Position numbers and translations under genes: made by a program. From the NCBI GenBank assembly GCA_020086605.1, contig JACBWW010000012.1:9667078-9731077 (forward strand): DNA of 64,000 nt, given 5' to 3'. How positions within the stretch are numbered: position 1 is the stretch's first letter; every line of letters starts with the position of its first letter. This document shows positions 15,001 through 25,955 of this stretch, piece after piece. The notes under the pieces are model-generated. The model did not search any database. It had not been told where the DNA came from and worked only from the letters and a program-made list of their open reading frames with translations. The DNA is from Lanius collurio (taxonomy: Eukaryota; Chordata; Aves; Passeriformes; Laniidae).

Positions 15001-17159
15001 ACCCAAGCTAACCTCAGTTAGCTTGTGAAATCATGCAAGATCACAGCCTGAGATAAAGGATTAAGAAAACAGGAGAAGTAAGTTGAAAAAGGTAGCTTGT
15101 TCTTTTGGGGTCAGCCTCAGTATAAAAGGTTAACTCTCCTGCTCTGCCTGTAGCATTGATAACCTTGAAAGAAATGCTGATGGCGTAAAACTACTGTGTG
15201 GAGAAATCTTTTTTGTTACCCTGCCACCTGAGCTGTATTTAAGACTAATTCCATCCTGACAGAAGTTATTCTGAAGATTTCATATGGACTGTACTGGCTG
15301 GCTGCCACCCACTGTGGTTATTAAGCTGAGCTGTGCCATTTGTTTCTTTATCTCGGGCTGCATGTGCTTGAGCTTTCCCTGAGCTATTGTCAGTTTGCCT
15401 ACATTAATGTATCGCGGCCTCAGGACCACTAATATACAATGCCATGATATAAGTTTTTGTCTTGTTGAATACTTCATAATTCACCAGTGCTTGTGTCTAG
15501 CTAGTGAATTTCAAAGACAATACATCATGTTGTGCTTTCAAAGACTGAATCCTTCCTTTGGGGTTATAAGCAAATACTACTCTAATGTCACACAGACACT
15601 GAAATATCTCTTGGGTTCAGGCCTCGTTCATCTCCCTTAATGTTATCTCTGTGCAGCCTTGTGCATAAAAAAAAGAAGTGGCATAATTTCACTTGATGCT
15701 TACTGCTTGTGAAAAGGCATTCAGGCTTCAGATGCAAAGGTCTTCATGCAGAAAATCAGCAGGCTCAGACAGGGGACAGGCATCCTCGCCTCCAGGCAGA
15801 AAGCCTGCAGGGTTTCCTTCTGCCCACCACTGTTAGGATCCAGGTCTCCTGTCATCCAGTGCCTGCTGCTAAATGCTGAGTGGTTAATAAGTCACCAAGT
15901 GGTTTCTAACATTTTAAAAAAAAGTTCCTTCTGTTGGCTATTATAGTGTCTGAAATTTATTCTCCTTTGGACTGCTTTTTCAAAGGGTTCTTGTCTGGTC
16001 ACTAGATCGAAAGGACATTTGCTGAATCACATGGCTATTCTAATTCTCTCTCCTAACCATCATGAGGTGCTACCTTGTCATGTTCAAAGGCAAAGAATTG
16101 CTGTCAGAAAAAGCTGTATCTTCAAGAAACTGTAGCCTCAAAGACAAATGCTTGCTGGCAGGGATAACAGGCATGATCAGGACAAGCGACTCCCTCAGAT
16201 GAAATAAAAACCACAGAAATGAAGCTTTTTTTCTTGCTGTCAGTGCAATGGCAACAGCACCAGTTTTTCTAGAGCACTGCTCTGCAAAAACATGAAAGAA
16301 GAAATGTCTTGAAATTCTGAAATAGTTTTCAAAAATACTTGTGAGGAAGCTAAGACTGAGCAGCTCCAGCTGGAGCTTTGCTGCAGCTCAGATGACCTGA
16401 CAAAGAGATACATGGTTGAATGAGTGGGTACTAGTGAGCATTTCTGAAGGGCTTGGGAATTGTATGCTCTCATTGCTGGAGACAAAGCTGATTTTTAACA
16501 TTTTAGTGAGGCAAAATTATCTACTTCAAGGTAACACATAATCTGTGCTAATTAAGCAATATCAGGTCTCCAGATCTGCAGGCAATTGACTACAGCAATT
16601 CTGCTGATCTTGCTGTTTGGAGGGAAGATAATTTTTCCATTAACTGGTACCTGGGAATGACACTGAAACTTTAGAAAACATTTTGATTTTTTTTATCTTG
16701 TCTTTTTCCCTGCCACTAAGTAAAAATGCACTTTCTAACACTAATAAAAAAAGGCTGGTAGAGATACGTCTGTGGCAGACATCCCAGAAATCAGCAACCG
16801 AATAAAAGATTAAAGGTGCTTATTTGGTTTAGTGACATCCCAGATGATAGAGGAAAAGAGCTTGAGACCTAGTTTAGACAGATGCTAAGTGCATTTCAGC
16901 TTTCATTGAGGGCCAAAGGAGTAAGACAAGCTGAGCTCCAATGGTTTTGATATCTGGGAATTTTGGCCATTGGACCATGCTTAAAGGATTATTATAGGTT
17001 TTGCCATCCCATTCCACCACCTTTTCCCATCCCATTCTTAAGCTTCAATTTTCTAGCCTCACTCTTTCAGAAAGCCAGTCCTAGCAGCAAGAGGAAGTGG
17101 AAATTTTGTTAGCTCTGAGCAGTGTCACCAGGAATTTTACTGAGGGGAGTGTGTTAACC
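6001..17159. other. AT-rich non-coding DNA with homopolymer runs
   Basis: No supported gene over 11 kb. Landmarks: a 14-bp direct repeat of GATGGGAAAGCAG at 6806 and 6820; an A run at 7032-7049; short CA and TA alternations near 9228-9297 and 9840-9870; T runs at 9598-9611 and 10576-10592; and a T-rich tract at 11445-11482. The open frame at 7241-7552 is T-rich and hydrophobic only because of base composition. A minus-strand acceptor/donor pair around 7453-7510 encloses stops in all three frames. Confidence 0.55.
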
Positions 17160-17164
17160 CTTGA

Positions 17165-17270
17165 ATGAACAAGCACTTACCTGTTTTGAAGCCGTGACAA
17201 GGTCACCCATCCTGAGCAACTCCTCTAAGTCGTGGTGTTCTCTTTAAAAGAGTGGGTTGCTAGAAGGATG
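17165..17270 (+). repeat. Probable old CR1 LINE 3' fragment
   Basis: From about 17189 the sequence keeps CR1 3' landmarks in order: a CAAGG..., GAGCAAC, CTCTAAGT, GGTGTTCTC, GGGTTG, then CTAGAAGGATG. This matches the layout of the avian CR1 tail (GAGCAACCTG, TCTAGTGG, GGTGTCCCT, GGGGGTTGGAACTAGATGAT) but with many changes. Read on the minus strand, the same bases give a 20-codon open stretch up to a consensus CAG|GTAAGT donor at 17175-17181. I consider the repeat the more likely explanation. Confidence 0.35.
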
Positions 17271-18255
17271 GTAATAAATGGAACATAAATAGAAAGAACA
17301 AATACTGCCTTGAGAATAAAATGACACCACCCTCTCTCATGTTCTGCAGATACTTTATATAGTCTATGAACTACTCAAATAGGATGTTAAAGCAGAAATG
17401 CCTAAGTAGTACAAAGAAATTTTAATAGCTTTCTGTGGAAATTCAGTCTCATATTTCTTCATTTTCTGTCTTATAAAATACCATTGCAGGAACAGAGAGA
17501 GGATAGTTTACATTTATAGAGGGTGCCAAAGGCAGAGAAGAAATATGGTGTTCAGTACAGTAGAGGAAAAGAAGAGAATGCAAGAAAAATAGGCTCTATC
17601 GCTCCAGCTATAAGACACTATGTATTTCAATTCAAGCCTCTGTCGTCTCATGTGCTGAATTCTCCCTGATGGGCTGTTCTGTAATCTTCTCCTCCCTAAC
17701 AGCCATTTTTCTTATCGATACATCACTTCAGAATGAAGGCAGCAGAGATTTTAGCTAAAGTTGTAGTTGCATGAAAATGTAAATCTGCCCTTGCAGATCC
17801 CGGAACTACATGACAAACGCTGCAGTCCTGTGGCACAGAGCCCCTCTTCTGGTTCAAGTGCATTTAAATATTATGGGCTTTGTGACTGATCAGCCTTGCC
17901 TGTGCCACTCGTCTCCCACCAGACTGGCACGATCTGCTCTCTTCCAAATCCAGTGTAATGCTCGCATAAACTGAGCTCGACTCATTGTGTGAGCTGGATT
18001 ATTTGGCACAATTTGGCAATTATTAGGAATGCCATTTGGGCAGCCATGCGTAAACAAGATTAAATGTGTAGTGCTTTGTTAGCAAAAAGATCTGACACTG
18101 ATTGGCACTGAGAAAGGGGAAAAACCATGGGACTTTTGGGCATTCACAGTGGCATCTGCTTCTTGCACTGGCTTATCAAAGGTTTCTTACTCCCTGTGCA
18201 GGACTGCTAGCCATGTAAGATGTTTGTCTTTCAGTGAATAATTTTTCTTTTGTAG

Positions 18256-18352
18256 CACACACTTTCAATGTCACTCACGAGAGACATGAGCACAACTGTC
18301 AGCTTCTTCTGTGATGTAATTGATTTAAAAGACAACAAAACCATGCTTATTG
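18256..18352 (+). other. Candidate internal exon, unidentified
   Basis: A T-rich tract ending in TGTAG (18251-18255) precedes a 97-base stretch open in one frame only, followed by a consensus donor GTAAGG at 18353. The reading begins HTLSMSLTRDMSTTVSFF and would be phase 0 to phase 1. No family is recognised. About 300 bases upstream the DNA is less AT-rich and looks conserved in style, which could equally mean a non-coding regulatory element. It could be a non-coding RNA exon or chance. Confidence 0.18.
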
Positions 18353-18814
18353 GTAAGGCCTTGTTGGCTGATACATAGATTGTTTAAATGATACATAGAG
18401 AAACATAAGTTTAACAGCTAAAGGGCTTTAATCTGACATGATGGATGTACAGGTTATAGTTCAGAAACTAAATCAAGTAGATAAACTTATACTTTTATGT
18501 CTGCTTTTCCATTTTTTGCTTGATATAAGTTATTGATAGTATATGCTGGGGACTTCTCATAACAGTGCTGCAAACTTCTGTCCTTTGCATACTAATGTGT
18601 GGACATCCATTTTTAGTCCAATATTAATTTAATCAGTGTTATATTTTTCAATAACATGTATTTAACAATGCTAATAAAGACATATCAGTGTAATTACAAG
18701 AAAGCAGTCATGAAAGAGTCAGAACTCATGACTTCCAAATAAGAGTTATGACTGGAAACCAGAAGGAAGGTCTGAACACATTGGTTTGTAGTTGGAGGTG
18801 ATATACTGCCTTAC

Positions 18815-18988
18815 ACTTGTGAGGAGTAGCACCTAATCTTAAAAGAGGATATTGAAATTAATAACCCTCTTTGAGTTGGCTTTTGTCACTTGCCCATGGT
18901 TGCACATTGGTTCCCTGGCAAAACAAGGAATGAAGCTGACTCTCAGCTCAATATTCTAACCTCTTGCAGTAACACACTGCTACACAGT
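18815..18988 (+). repeat. MIR/L2-type retroposon 3' relic
   Basis: The order of short words follows the shared MIR/L2 3' region: a TTGTGAGGAGTAG start, CACTTGCCCATGGTTGCACA (compare CTTGCCCAAGGTCACACA), GAATGAAGCTGACTCTCAG, CTCAATATTCTAACC, then ACACTGCTACA. About 170 bases can be followed, with perhaps a third of positions changed. These families are ancient in amniotes and were inactive long before birds radiated. A 67-codon open frame starting at 18890 lies inside it and is not a gene. Confidence 0.5.
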
Positions 18989-19867
18989 CTGAGGCCACAT
19001 GAGGCAATTGCAAAGTCTGTTCATGAGATCACCACCAGTTACCCAGGAAGTCAGAGGACTTTTCAAAGCACATGTGAAAAGTGCTCCTAGAAGTAATTTA
19101 ATTTCCTGATCAATGTAAGTCTACACCTGATCATATGTAAGTCTATGCCTGTTGCTTCACTGTGTGATGCAATCTATAGCATGAGAATTTTTCAGTGGCA
19201 GAAGCATGTTAAATCACTTCGTTTCAAATTTGTGAGATGTAAGAAAGAGCCTGAGCTTCTCACCTTTGATTTTATAGGGGCCAAAGGCTTGTTTTATGGA
19301 CCCAGGTGGTAGCAGCTTTTACTTGGTGAATAATTTATCTTTTGCAACCCGAATTGTATTTTCCAGTTACATTTAGGGAAAAACAACATAGGAACCTGTT
19401 TCATAATTTGATGTTGCATTTTTAAGTTAAATATGACTTTACCACAAAAATCTTTTATTTCATACCTTTTTTTCTCTTCACTCCAAATGTTACTGTACGA
19501 AGATTATCTTATCTTTACTTATACCTGTTTCTCTAAAACACAAAAAATCAAATAAACCTTTCAGCTTGAAAACTGTTAATTTTGTCATGATTTCAGCATA
19601 AAAGTCTTAACATAAAAAGAGATGTTTCAAGATAATTTTCTAAAAAGCTCAGATTCTGGATGGATTTCAATGAATTACAAATGAAGACCAAATAAAAGCT
19701 TGTTTTACTTTTTCACATATTTCACAGAGCTTCTAGAGTTAAATAATTAATAATGGCTAACTGCCATGCAGTGTAATCCAGATTAGGTCATTGTTTTGCA
19801 TTTTTATTACATTTTAATACTCTGCAAGGCTTCCTTCTGATGCTCTGTGTGCTTTTCTCTCACTTGA

Positions 19868-20509
19868 CTAGTTATCCTGGTTAGAGACAAATTCAGAGGA
19901 ATGTCTGAAATGGACGTCCTCTGATAGAAGGCAGGTTACAGCCGCCCCTCCCCCACCAGGTTCAGGAAGAAATTTCTCGGAGGAAAGTGAAAAAGGAAAA
20001 ACTATCTATTTAACAAGTAAAGTGCACACAAGCACGGGAAAAGAATAATGATAAGTAATAAAACCTCTTTCTGTGGAGAGAACCTGGGTAGATTTTCAGA
20101 GTCCTTTCTGGGTGTGACTTTCTTCTCTTTGGAGTTGGGTTGGCTTGGGCCCCTCCGGGCTGAGGTATAAGGTCTCCTGGCCGATTGGTGTTGTTAAACA
20201 GTCCAGAAGAGAAGAAGAAGAAACCCAAGTTCTGGGAAAACTCCTTGCTTTAGTTAACGAACAAAAAGCTAGCTAGAAAGCAGGAGAATGCCACTCTCTT
20301 CCCTATTGCAGAAAGCTGAGCTGAGCAGCTGGGCAGGACAATCCAGCAAGCTTATCTATGTTTTTGAACATAGCACAGAAGGAATTCCACCAGCTCTGCC
20401 CCCTCTCCCTTACCTAGCTTTAAAGCTACAGAAAAGGCACAGAATTCATGTCTGGGCATAGAGCAGGCGATGGGAGATATACATCATAAAGTCACTCCAA
20501 GACACTAGT
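19868..20509 (-). mobile_element. ERVL-type solo LTR with 5-bp target duplication
   Basis: A 632-bp block (19873-20504) is flanked by the identical 5-mer CTAGT at 19868-19872 and 20505-20509. Read on the minus strand it begins TGTCTTGGAGTGAC and ends with a mutated terminal CA (GGATA). TG...CA ends and 5-bp duplications are typical of ERVL-class endogenous retroviruses. The CCGCCCCTCCCCCACC-type segment near 19942 and the general text resemble passerine LTRs I remember. On the minus strand the poly(A) signal position reads AATAGA (plus 20005-20010), a one-base change from AATAAA. No internal retroviral sequence adjoins it, so it is a recombined solo LTR. Orientation is inferred from the better-kept 5' end. 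Confidence 0.7.
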
Positions 20510-20978
20510 CAAGAAATTTGAATAGACTAGATGAAAGGGTATGGTTTTTGTAGTTCATGCCATAAATATTTTTAAATCTTCAAAAGTAACTTTTGCAGTT
20601 TGTCTGAAAATTAGACACCAATTTTTAAACAGTACTTTAGCTCTTCTTTTTAGCACTTTGCGCTGGGACAGCAATGTATTAATTATTCTTTTTCCTGACC
20701 TGCTGTAACATAAGGGGGAGGACATGAGCTGTGCCATGCACATGTGGTGTCAACGAATGAATTAATATTTTCAAATTTTTCTTAGTTCCAGTGAAGGGAA
20801 CTTCACATCTTGTGTTATTCCTTGTAAAGCTCAGTAGGAAATTTACATTGCCTAAGGAAACCATAGTGGTTTCATATTATCAAGTATTTTGCACTGACTT
20901 TTGACTTCCAGACATGTCCAGGTGTACTGAAATCTTGAATGACTCATCAAGCCAAAAGTGGGTGTGAGTTTGACAAAG

Positions 20979-21173
20979 AGATGAGGGTGGTGAGACACAG
21001 AAGCAGGTTGCCCAGAGAAGCTGTGGATGCTCCATCCCTGGAACTGTTCAAGGTCAGACTGAATGGGGCTTTGAGAAACCTGGTCTAGTGAAAGGTGTCC
21101 CTGCCCATGGTAGGGGGTTGGAACTGGGATGATCTTTATAGTCTCTTCCAACTTTCATGCAATGATTCTATGA
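20979..21173 (+). mobile_element. CR1 LINE 3' end
   Basis: This is a clear avian CR1 (chicken repeat 1) tail. It shows GAGGGTGGTGAGACAC, then GGTTGCCCAGAGAAGCTGTG, GATGCTCCATCCCTGGAACT, a ...GGGGCTTTGAGAAACCTGG segment, GGTGTCCCTGCCCATGG, and AGGGGGTTGGAACTGG. It ends in GATTCTATGA, the CR1 terminal octamer-type repeat. The copy is 5'-truncated, as most CR1 insertions are, and carries only the 3' untranslated part, so it encodes nothing. A weak minus-strand open frame (20852-21151) is a by-product. Confidence 0.93.
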
Positions 21174-23100
21174 ATGTTACTTTAAAGATTATTCTAACTG
21201 GTTCCCTCTAACCTTCAAGTGTCATTAAGTAAACTCTAATGAAGAACAAATGCAATTTTATTCTTTTCACTTTTCTTTGCATTTTGGAAGTAAAATACAG
21301 AAAACAAGTTATGGAAATCAGATAGCCTGTAAAAAATCATGGCATGGTGTGGTAAATGGGAGGTATCCATGAGAGCCTCACTGACATGCTGGTTTTTGGG
21401 AACAAGAAATACTATTTTTAAAATCAAAGATGCTAAATAGGATTTGATGAAGAGAGTAGTCATGTTATGTTAAGAGCATAATACAGCCTGTCACTGCTCC
21501 AAGTCATGTGCAACAGACTCTCCGTTCAGGACTGGATGCAGGAATTTCTTTATCTCCAGCAACTTCTTGTTGCCTACAGTTTGCTGTGTTCTGTCCTCAT
21601 GTGTTTTCTATCTGTAATCTTGAATGTGAAATATAGTCGAGGAAGCTCTGGTGAAGACTAAAACAGCAAGGTCCATTAGATTTATATGATCCCTGTGCAA
21701 CTTTCCTGCATCCAGGTAACACTCTGAATTTGAACAAATTCAATTGTATTTTGACACAGAAAAATATGCAAAGATACTAAACAAATATAGCAGTTTCCTT
21801 TAAACTCTTTTAATCTGCATATTTATGTCTTAACTTGCTTCATAAATTTGTATTCAGATATGGAGAAATTCAAGATTGACTGCATTGAAAGCTGTATCCT
21901 GATCTCTGTTGTAAACATTTACACTGAAATAGTCCAATTATTTATCCATAAGTTCAGTAACTGATGATAAACTAGACTTCTGGTATGACAACACAATGGA
22001 ATTTTCCATTCAAAAAATGTTGTATGATTAAAATAGCACCGCAAACTGGGTATGATAGTGACCTATTAAAATATTATCCTGAAGTCTCCTTTTATTTTTC
22101 ATCCCAGAATCATTAATTGCAAGCTACATAAAGTATTTCCAGTCATAGGTTTTAAGAAAAAATGATTACTGTTCAGCACACAAGATGTCAATTCTTTTAA
22201 AATCAGTAATTTTTTTCTTTACTCTTGTATGTGCTAAAAGTCAGAATAAGGTTTCTGGTTCCTGTCAGAAAAGAAAATGTAGAGGGAATGTTGTTCTTTG
22301 GATGCATGATGCTCATGCAAAGTAAGCAGGAGCCTCTAAAGCTATGAGCATGGATGGAATTTTATGAACCCATAAAATTTGAAACCTGAGGCTCAGCTTC
22401 AATGTGCTTGATGTGCTTCAGACATTCCTGCTTAATTATTTTGGAAGAACACATCAAAATTTCTGTTGCTTACCAACCAAAATGCCTCAAACCTTTGAAC
22501 AAATTATTCCCCTATGCATTGAAGATCTGCCAGTAGAGCTTTTTCTGTCCTGCAGAAAATACATTTTAGGAGACAAATATGACATTGTTATGAACAGATT
22601 GGAAGGTAGCCTGCTGTCTTTATACAACCTGTTCTCAGTCTGCAGAACCACTGTCATGTTTGTAGGCAGGCTGTGCACTGGCATTCACTTTGAACAATTT
22701 ATTAGGGTCAGAATTGAACTTTTCTCTTCACCTCACACAAAAGCACTTTGACAGAGAAGGCAAAACGGTGAAGATTCTGTTCCTACTTTTAGCTCCTTAA
22801 CTCCTCAGTCACCCATTTCCATTGGCATAAGAGTTACTATGCAAAACTTTCTTGTGCAGATAAGCCTTGTGCAGATAAATCCCCGGCCTTTGGAACGTGT
22901 GCATTTTCACTGCTGCCCATTAAAGTGGCAGGTATGCTGCTATCTGATGTCACCTCAGACAAATGTTCTGTGTCATTGCTTTGCTGCCTGTCTTATGCTA
23001 GAGATGGATGCTTCTCTGCTCATAATAAATTATGAGTCAGGGAAGAAAAAGTGATGTGGTTAGGCACATGTTGGTTGGTGTGCAGTTAACTAACAAATTA
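21174..23100. other. Non-coding DNA, no supported gene
   Basis: The longest open frame (22404-22751, 115 codons) has no recognisable domain, no splice context and ordinary AT-rich composition. A short direct repeat of CTTGTGCAGATAA occurs at about 22850-22880. Nothing else was recognised. Confidence 0.5.
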
Positions 23101-23148
23101 TTGTTGTTTAAATAGATATAAATGTTGTTGTTTAAACAGCTATAAATG
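23101..23148 (+). repeat. Two-copy 24-bp tandem repeat
   Basis: TTGTTGTTTAAATAGATATA plus AATG at 23101-23124 is followed directly by a second copy at 23125-23148 differing at two positions. It lies about 80-100 bp upstream of the LTR-like block and is not obviously part of it. Confidence 0.85.
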
Positions 23149-23283
23149 TTGCTCCTGACTCAGGCAGGGCTCACCAATTTCTTCAAAGGGGAACTCAGGT
23201 ATCCCATATCTATTTCTCTGTTGCAGTGTGAGTGGCTGTAGCTGCTATGACCCCAGAGGGAAGAACGACATCTGAATCCTGGG

Positions 23284-23359
23284 GGTCAGGCACCAATGTC
23301 TACAATCACCTCCATGGCGATGGTCAGGCACCAATGTCTACAATCACCTCCATGGCGAT
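23284..23359 (+). repeat. Perfect 38-bp tandem duplication in LTR U3
   Basis: Bases 23284-23321 and 23322-23359 are identical over 38 bp (start GGTCAGGCACC, end CCATGGCGAT). The zero divergence contrasts with the decayed neighbouring repeats. In retroviral U3 regions direct duplications often double enhancer sites, and here it sits upstream of the CCAAT and TATA boxes. A collapsed or expanded repeat in the assembly is the alternative. Confidence 0.9.
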
Positions 23360-23621
23360 GGTGTGCTCCCACAATCCGTGGGCTCCTTAATTTATTACAA
23401 GTTGGTTGGTTTCTGGTCGCCTCTCCCACTTTTATGAGAAGGTCATAAATATTTATCCCTTTAGTTAAATATGTAACAGTTCTGGAAAGTGTTACGCTCT
23501 CGGTGTCCCATTGGTTGTTCCCTGTGATCCTTCCCATGAGTTGTTCCCATTGGCTATTTCCCTGTTAACTCTGCCTCTATAGCTTTACCCGAATGGCTGC
23601 TACCCTTGTCCCCGCCTGTCA

Positions 23622-23660
23622 TTTCCTGAGTATAAAATCCTTGGACGTTCTGTAAAACCA
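23622..23660 (+). promoter_or_regulatory. LTR core promoter (TATA box)
   Basis: TATAAAA at 23631-23637 lies about 80-125 bp downstream of two CCATTGG (inverted CCAAT) boxes and just before the CpG-rich segment. The expected start would be about 25-30 bases later, near 23660. Whether it is used is unknown. Confidence 0.45.
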
Positions 23661-23910
23661 GCTCTGAGGCTCTGGCCCCTTCCCTTGCGGAGTGGCTGCT
23701 GGTGGAGGCTGTACGGAGTCCCTCCTCCTCCTTTGGCTCCGTCCGCACGCCCTAACAGCTCAGCTTGGGGCTGGCTCCCCCGGGCGAGGAGCTCGCACTT
23801 TGACTGCGGAGCCGCTGTTTGTGAGGCGCAGCCAGACCTCTGGGCTTTCCCCTGGCTCAGCGTGCCCTCACTTCATGCTGTTGCTAACAGCGTGCAACAC
23901 GAGTCTTCTT

Positions 23911-25955
23911 GTTCAGTCTGACTGCTGGAAAGTTCTCAGGAGTATGAAATCCAAAGCGTCAGTTCAAGAGCCACATGCATTTTTTAATTTCTGTGCAATA
24001 CCATTTTTAATAGTTTCAATAGTTAAATTCAAAGTAAGCTTTGGCAAGATTTTTTTTATCAGACATTATAGCTTTATAGATATTTAGTTTTATATTAACT
24101 TGAAATCATTGGAATTCTACCTATGCGGAAAAAAAATGAGGATGAACCAAGTTTTACTTTGTTGAAGTTTAAAATTTGTCTTAGCAGTGAATCAAGCCTG
24201 GATGAGTTCACTTGTATAGGAAATTTTTTATAACCTTTATTTTAGGCATCACACTGAAGTATTCTGAATCACCTTCTCTGGAGAGTGCTTACCTCTTCCC
24301 CTGATACAGAAAAGTTAGGTTTCCACTATGCCTGAGGTGTTTATCCTCTTTTGGATATTTGGTTCAGTGAAGGCTACACAATATGAAACATTAGGCTTCC
24401 ATAGGAAAATTTCAAAAGCTTTTAATTAAGGAGACATTTTAACAACATATTACTGATAATATTTAAATCAAATCATAAGTGGACTTGCAAAACTTTGTGG
24501 AGCGTAACTATATCTTTGATATTTCATAGTTACCAGGGAAATGACAGATGCTGATTTTTTACTCTTTTATATAATCAGTCAAATGGTTTAAGACTATGTG
24601 AGTAGGGAAGTCGCTCTGGATTTAATAATTAACATATCAGTGTAACCCTATTTATTTGCTCCTTGTTGAATCTAGTTCACAGGTATAAGGGTGGCAAACG
24701 TTAATAGTGTCACTTTTGCCTGTTAACATATCTCATTAACATGTTGTAATAGTCATTAAATTTGCAAGGAAATATTGATTCCTATGAAAACAAAGGCTTC
24801 AAGTTAAAAATAAATAAATGAAGAAATGTCTCCAGGAAAAACCTGTACTCTGCATATGCATTTAGTTCTTACAATAATTGTACTTTCATGCTGTTTGCAA
24901 GACTGCTTCTTCATAGTACAGGTTCTAATGGCACGATGAAAATCCATTTTATTCCACTCTCATTGATATTTGTTGCTTTTATAATTGTAATGCCATTTTA
25001 CAAAGGAAAAATTTCCCTGTGATCAGAATCATCTTGTAGTAAGATGGGGAAATGATTTTTGTTTATCCATGGCATACCTGTAAGTCCTGGGTATAATTCT
25101 TCCAGTTTTTGAGGCCTGAAGAGCAGGCCTATACTTAGGGGTAAATAAGGTTAAATAGTTTTATTCTGTAACTACATAGAGTTAGAATACACATCAAGTG
25201 CATCATGGCTATGCTTTCTTTTCAGTATTCAGGTGAACATGCCCTGTTGATTGTCAACAATGTGGGCATTTCCAGACTCTTCCTAGGGCTTTCATCAATT
25301 GTGAATACAAAAGAAGTTTCTGCAAACTTGGAATCTGGCTGTTATTGTCCTTCAACACCAAGATGTGTCTGACTTGTCTCTTCTGCTTCTATTAACATTC
25401 ACCAATGATGAATAATCCCTAACATCCAAAATGTTGTGGAAGTTTTTCTCTGAGCTATTTGAGCTCTCATTTTCTTACCTTGTGGTTAGGATTTGGGGGC
25501 TTTTAAGCCTATAAAATTTGCTTTTTAATTTCTCCATAATTTTTATTTTGTGGAAATTCTTAAATCATGGTTCTTTATGTGTGTTAGCAGATTTTTCAGG
25601 TAAAGTAAGCTGCTACTCAGGTGGTTTTCTAGGTGTCTGATGACTTCAGATATTATTTCTCCTCGTTGGCATTCATACATGTTTTTATAAATTACAGATT
25701 TTCAGAAATTCCTCTGAAAGCTTAAATTTCACTTGTATGCAAAGTTAAAACTAATATCATGGTTGGTCCAAAATACGGTTTAAAATGCAGCAATAATTTG
25801 CTCAAGATAATACGGCCGACCCAGGATGATCCAAAAAACTTGATTTACTCACACCAATCTGATTTTTTTTTTATGATTTATGACATGATCTTTGTTGTTC
25901 TGTCAATGGCTAGTTATCCTCAGTATTTACAACTCCCTTAGTCTTTCTTTCAGTT
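23911..25955. other. Non-coding DNA, no supported gene
   Basis: AT-rich sequence without domain-bearing frames. Minus-strand donors of good consensus occur at 24286-24291 (GAG|GTAAGC) and at 25474-25479 (AAG|GTAAGA). The stretches to their right are either very short or interrupted by stops, so no exon is called. Confidence 0.5.

Larger units (their letters stand above)
23225..23910 (+). mobile_element. CpG-rich endogenous-retrovirus-like LTR
   Basis: A block of different composition from its surroundings. Its first half has inverted CCAAT boxes (CCCATTGG at about 23506 and 23547) and a TATA box, TATAAAA, at 23631-23637. After it come about 250 GC- and CpG-rich bases (23680-23860) ending near GTGCAACACGAG. 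Upstream boxes, TATA, then a GC-rich transcribed part is the U3-R-U5 layout of a retroviral LTR on the plus strand. The opening ACCCCAGAGGGAAGAACGAC resembles passerine LTRs I recall. Ends are approximate because I found no matching target duplication and no clean AATAAA. No gag, pol or primer-binding site adjoins it. Open frames of up to 131 codons crossing it are artefacts of the GC-rich segment. Confidence 0.55.

Noticed and set aside
17181..17241. Minus-strand exon with a perfect CAG|GTAAGT donor and a 20-codon open reading ending MGDLVTASKQ
   Set aside because: The same bases align in order with a decayed CR1 3' tail on the plus strand, and the acceptor is weak. The open stretch stops just upstream. 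A protein match or spliced reads would reopen it.
22404..22751. 115-codon open frame
   Set aside because: Length is within chance expectation for 64 kb in six frames; no domain or splice context.
23692..24087. 131-codon open frame starting in the CpG-rich segment
   Set aside because: It begins in the LTR and runs into unrelated AT-rich flank; there is no domain and the frame is explained by low stop density in GC-rich DNA.
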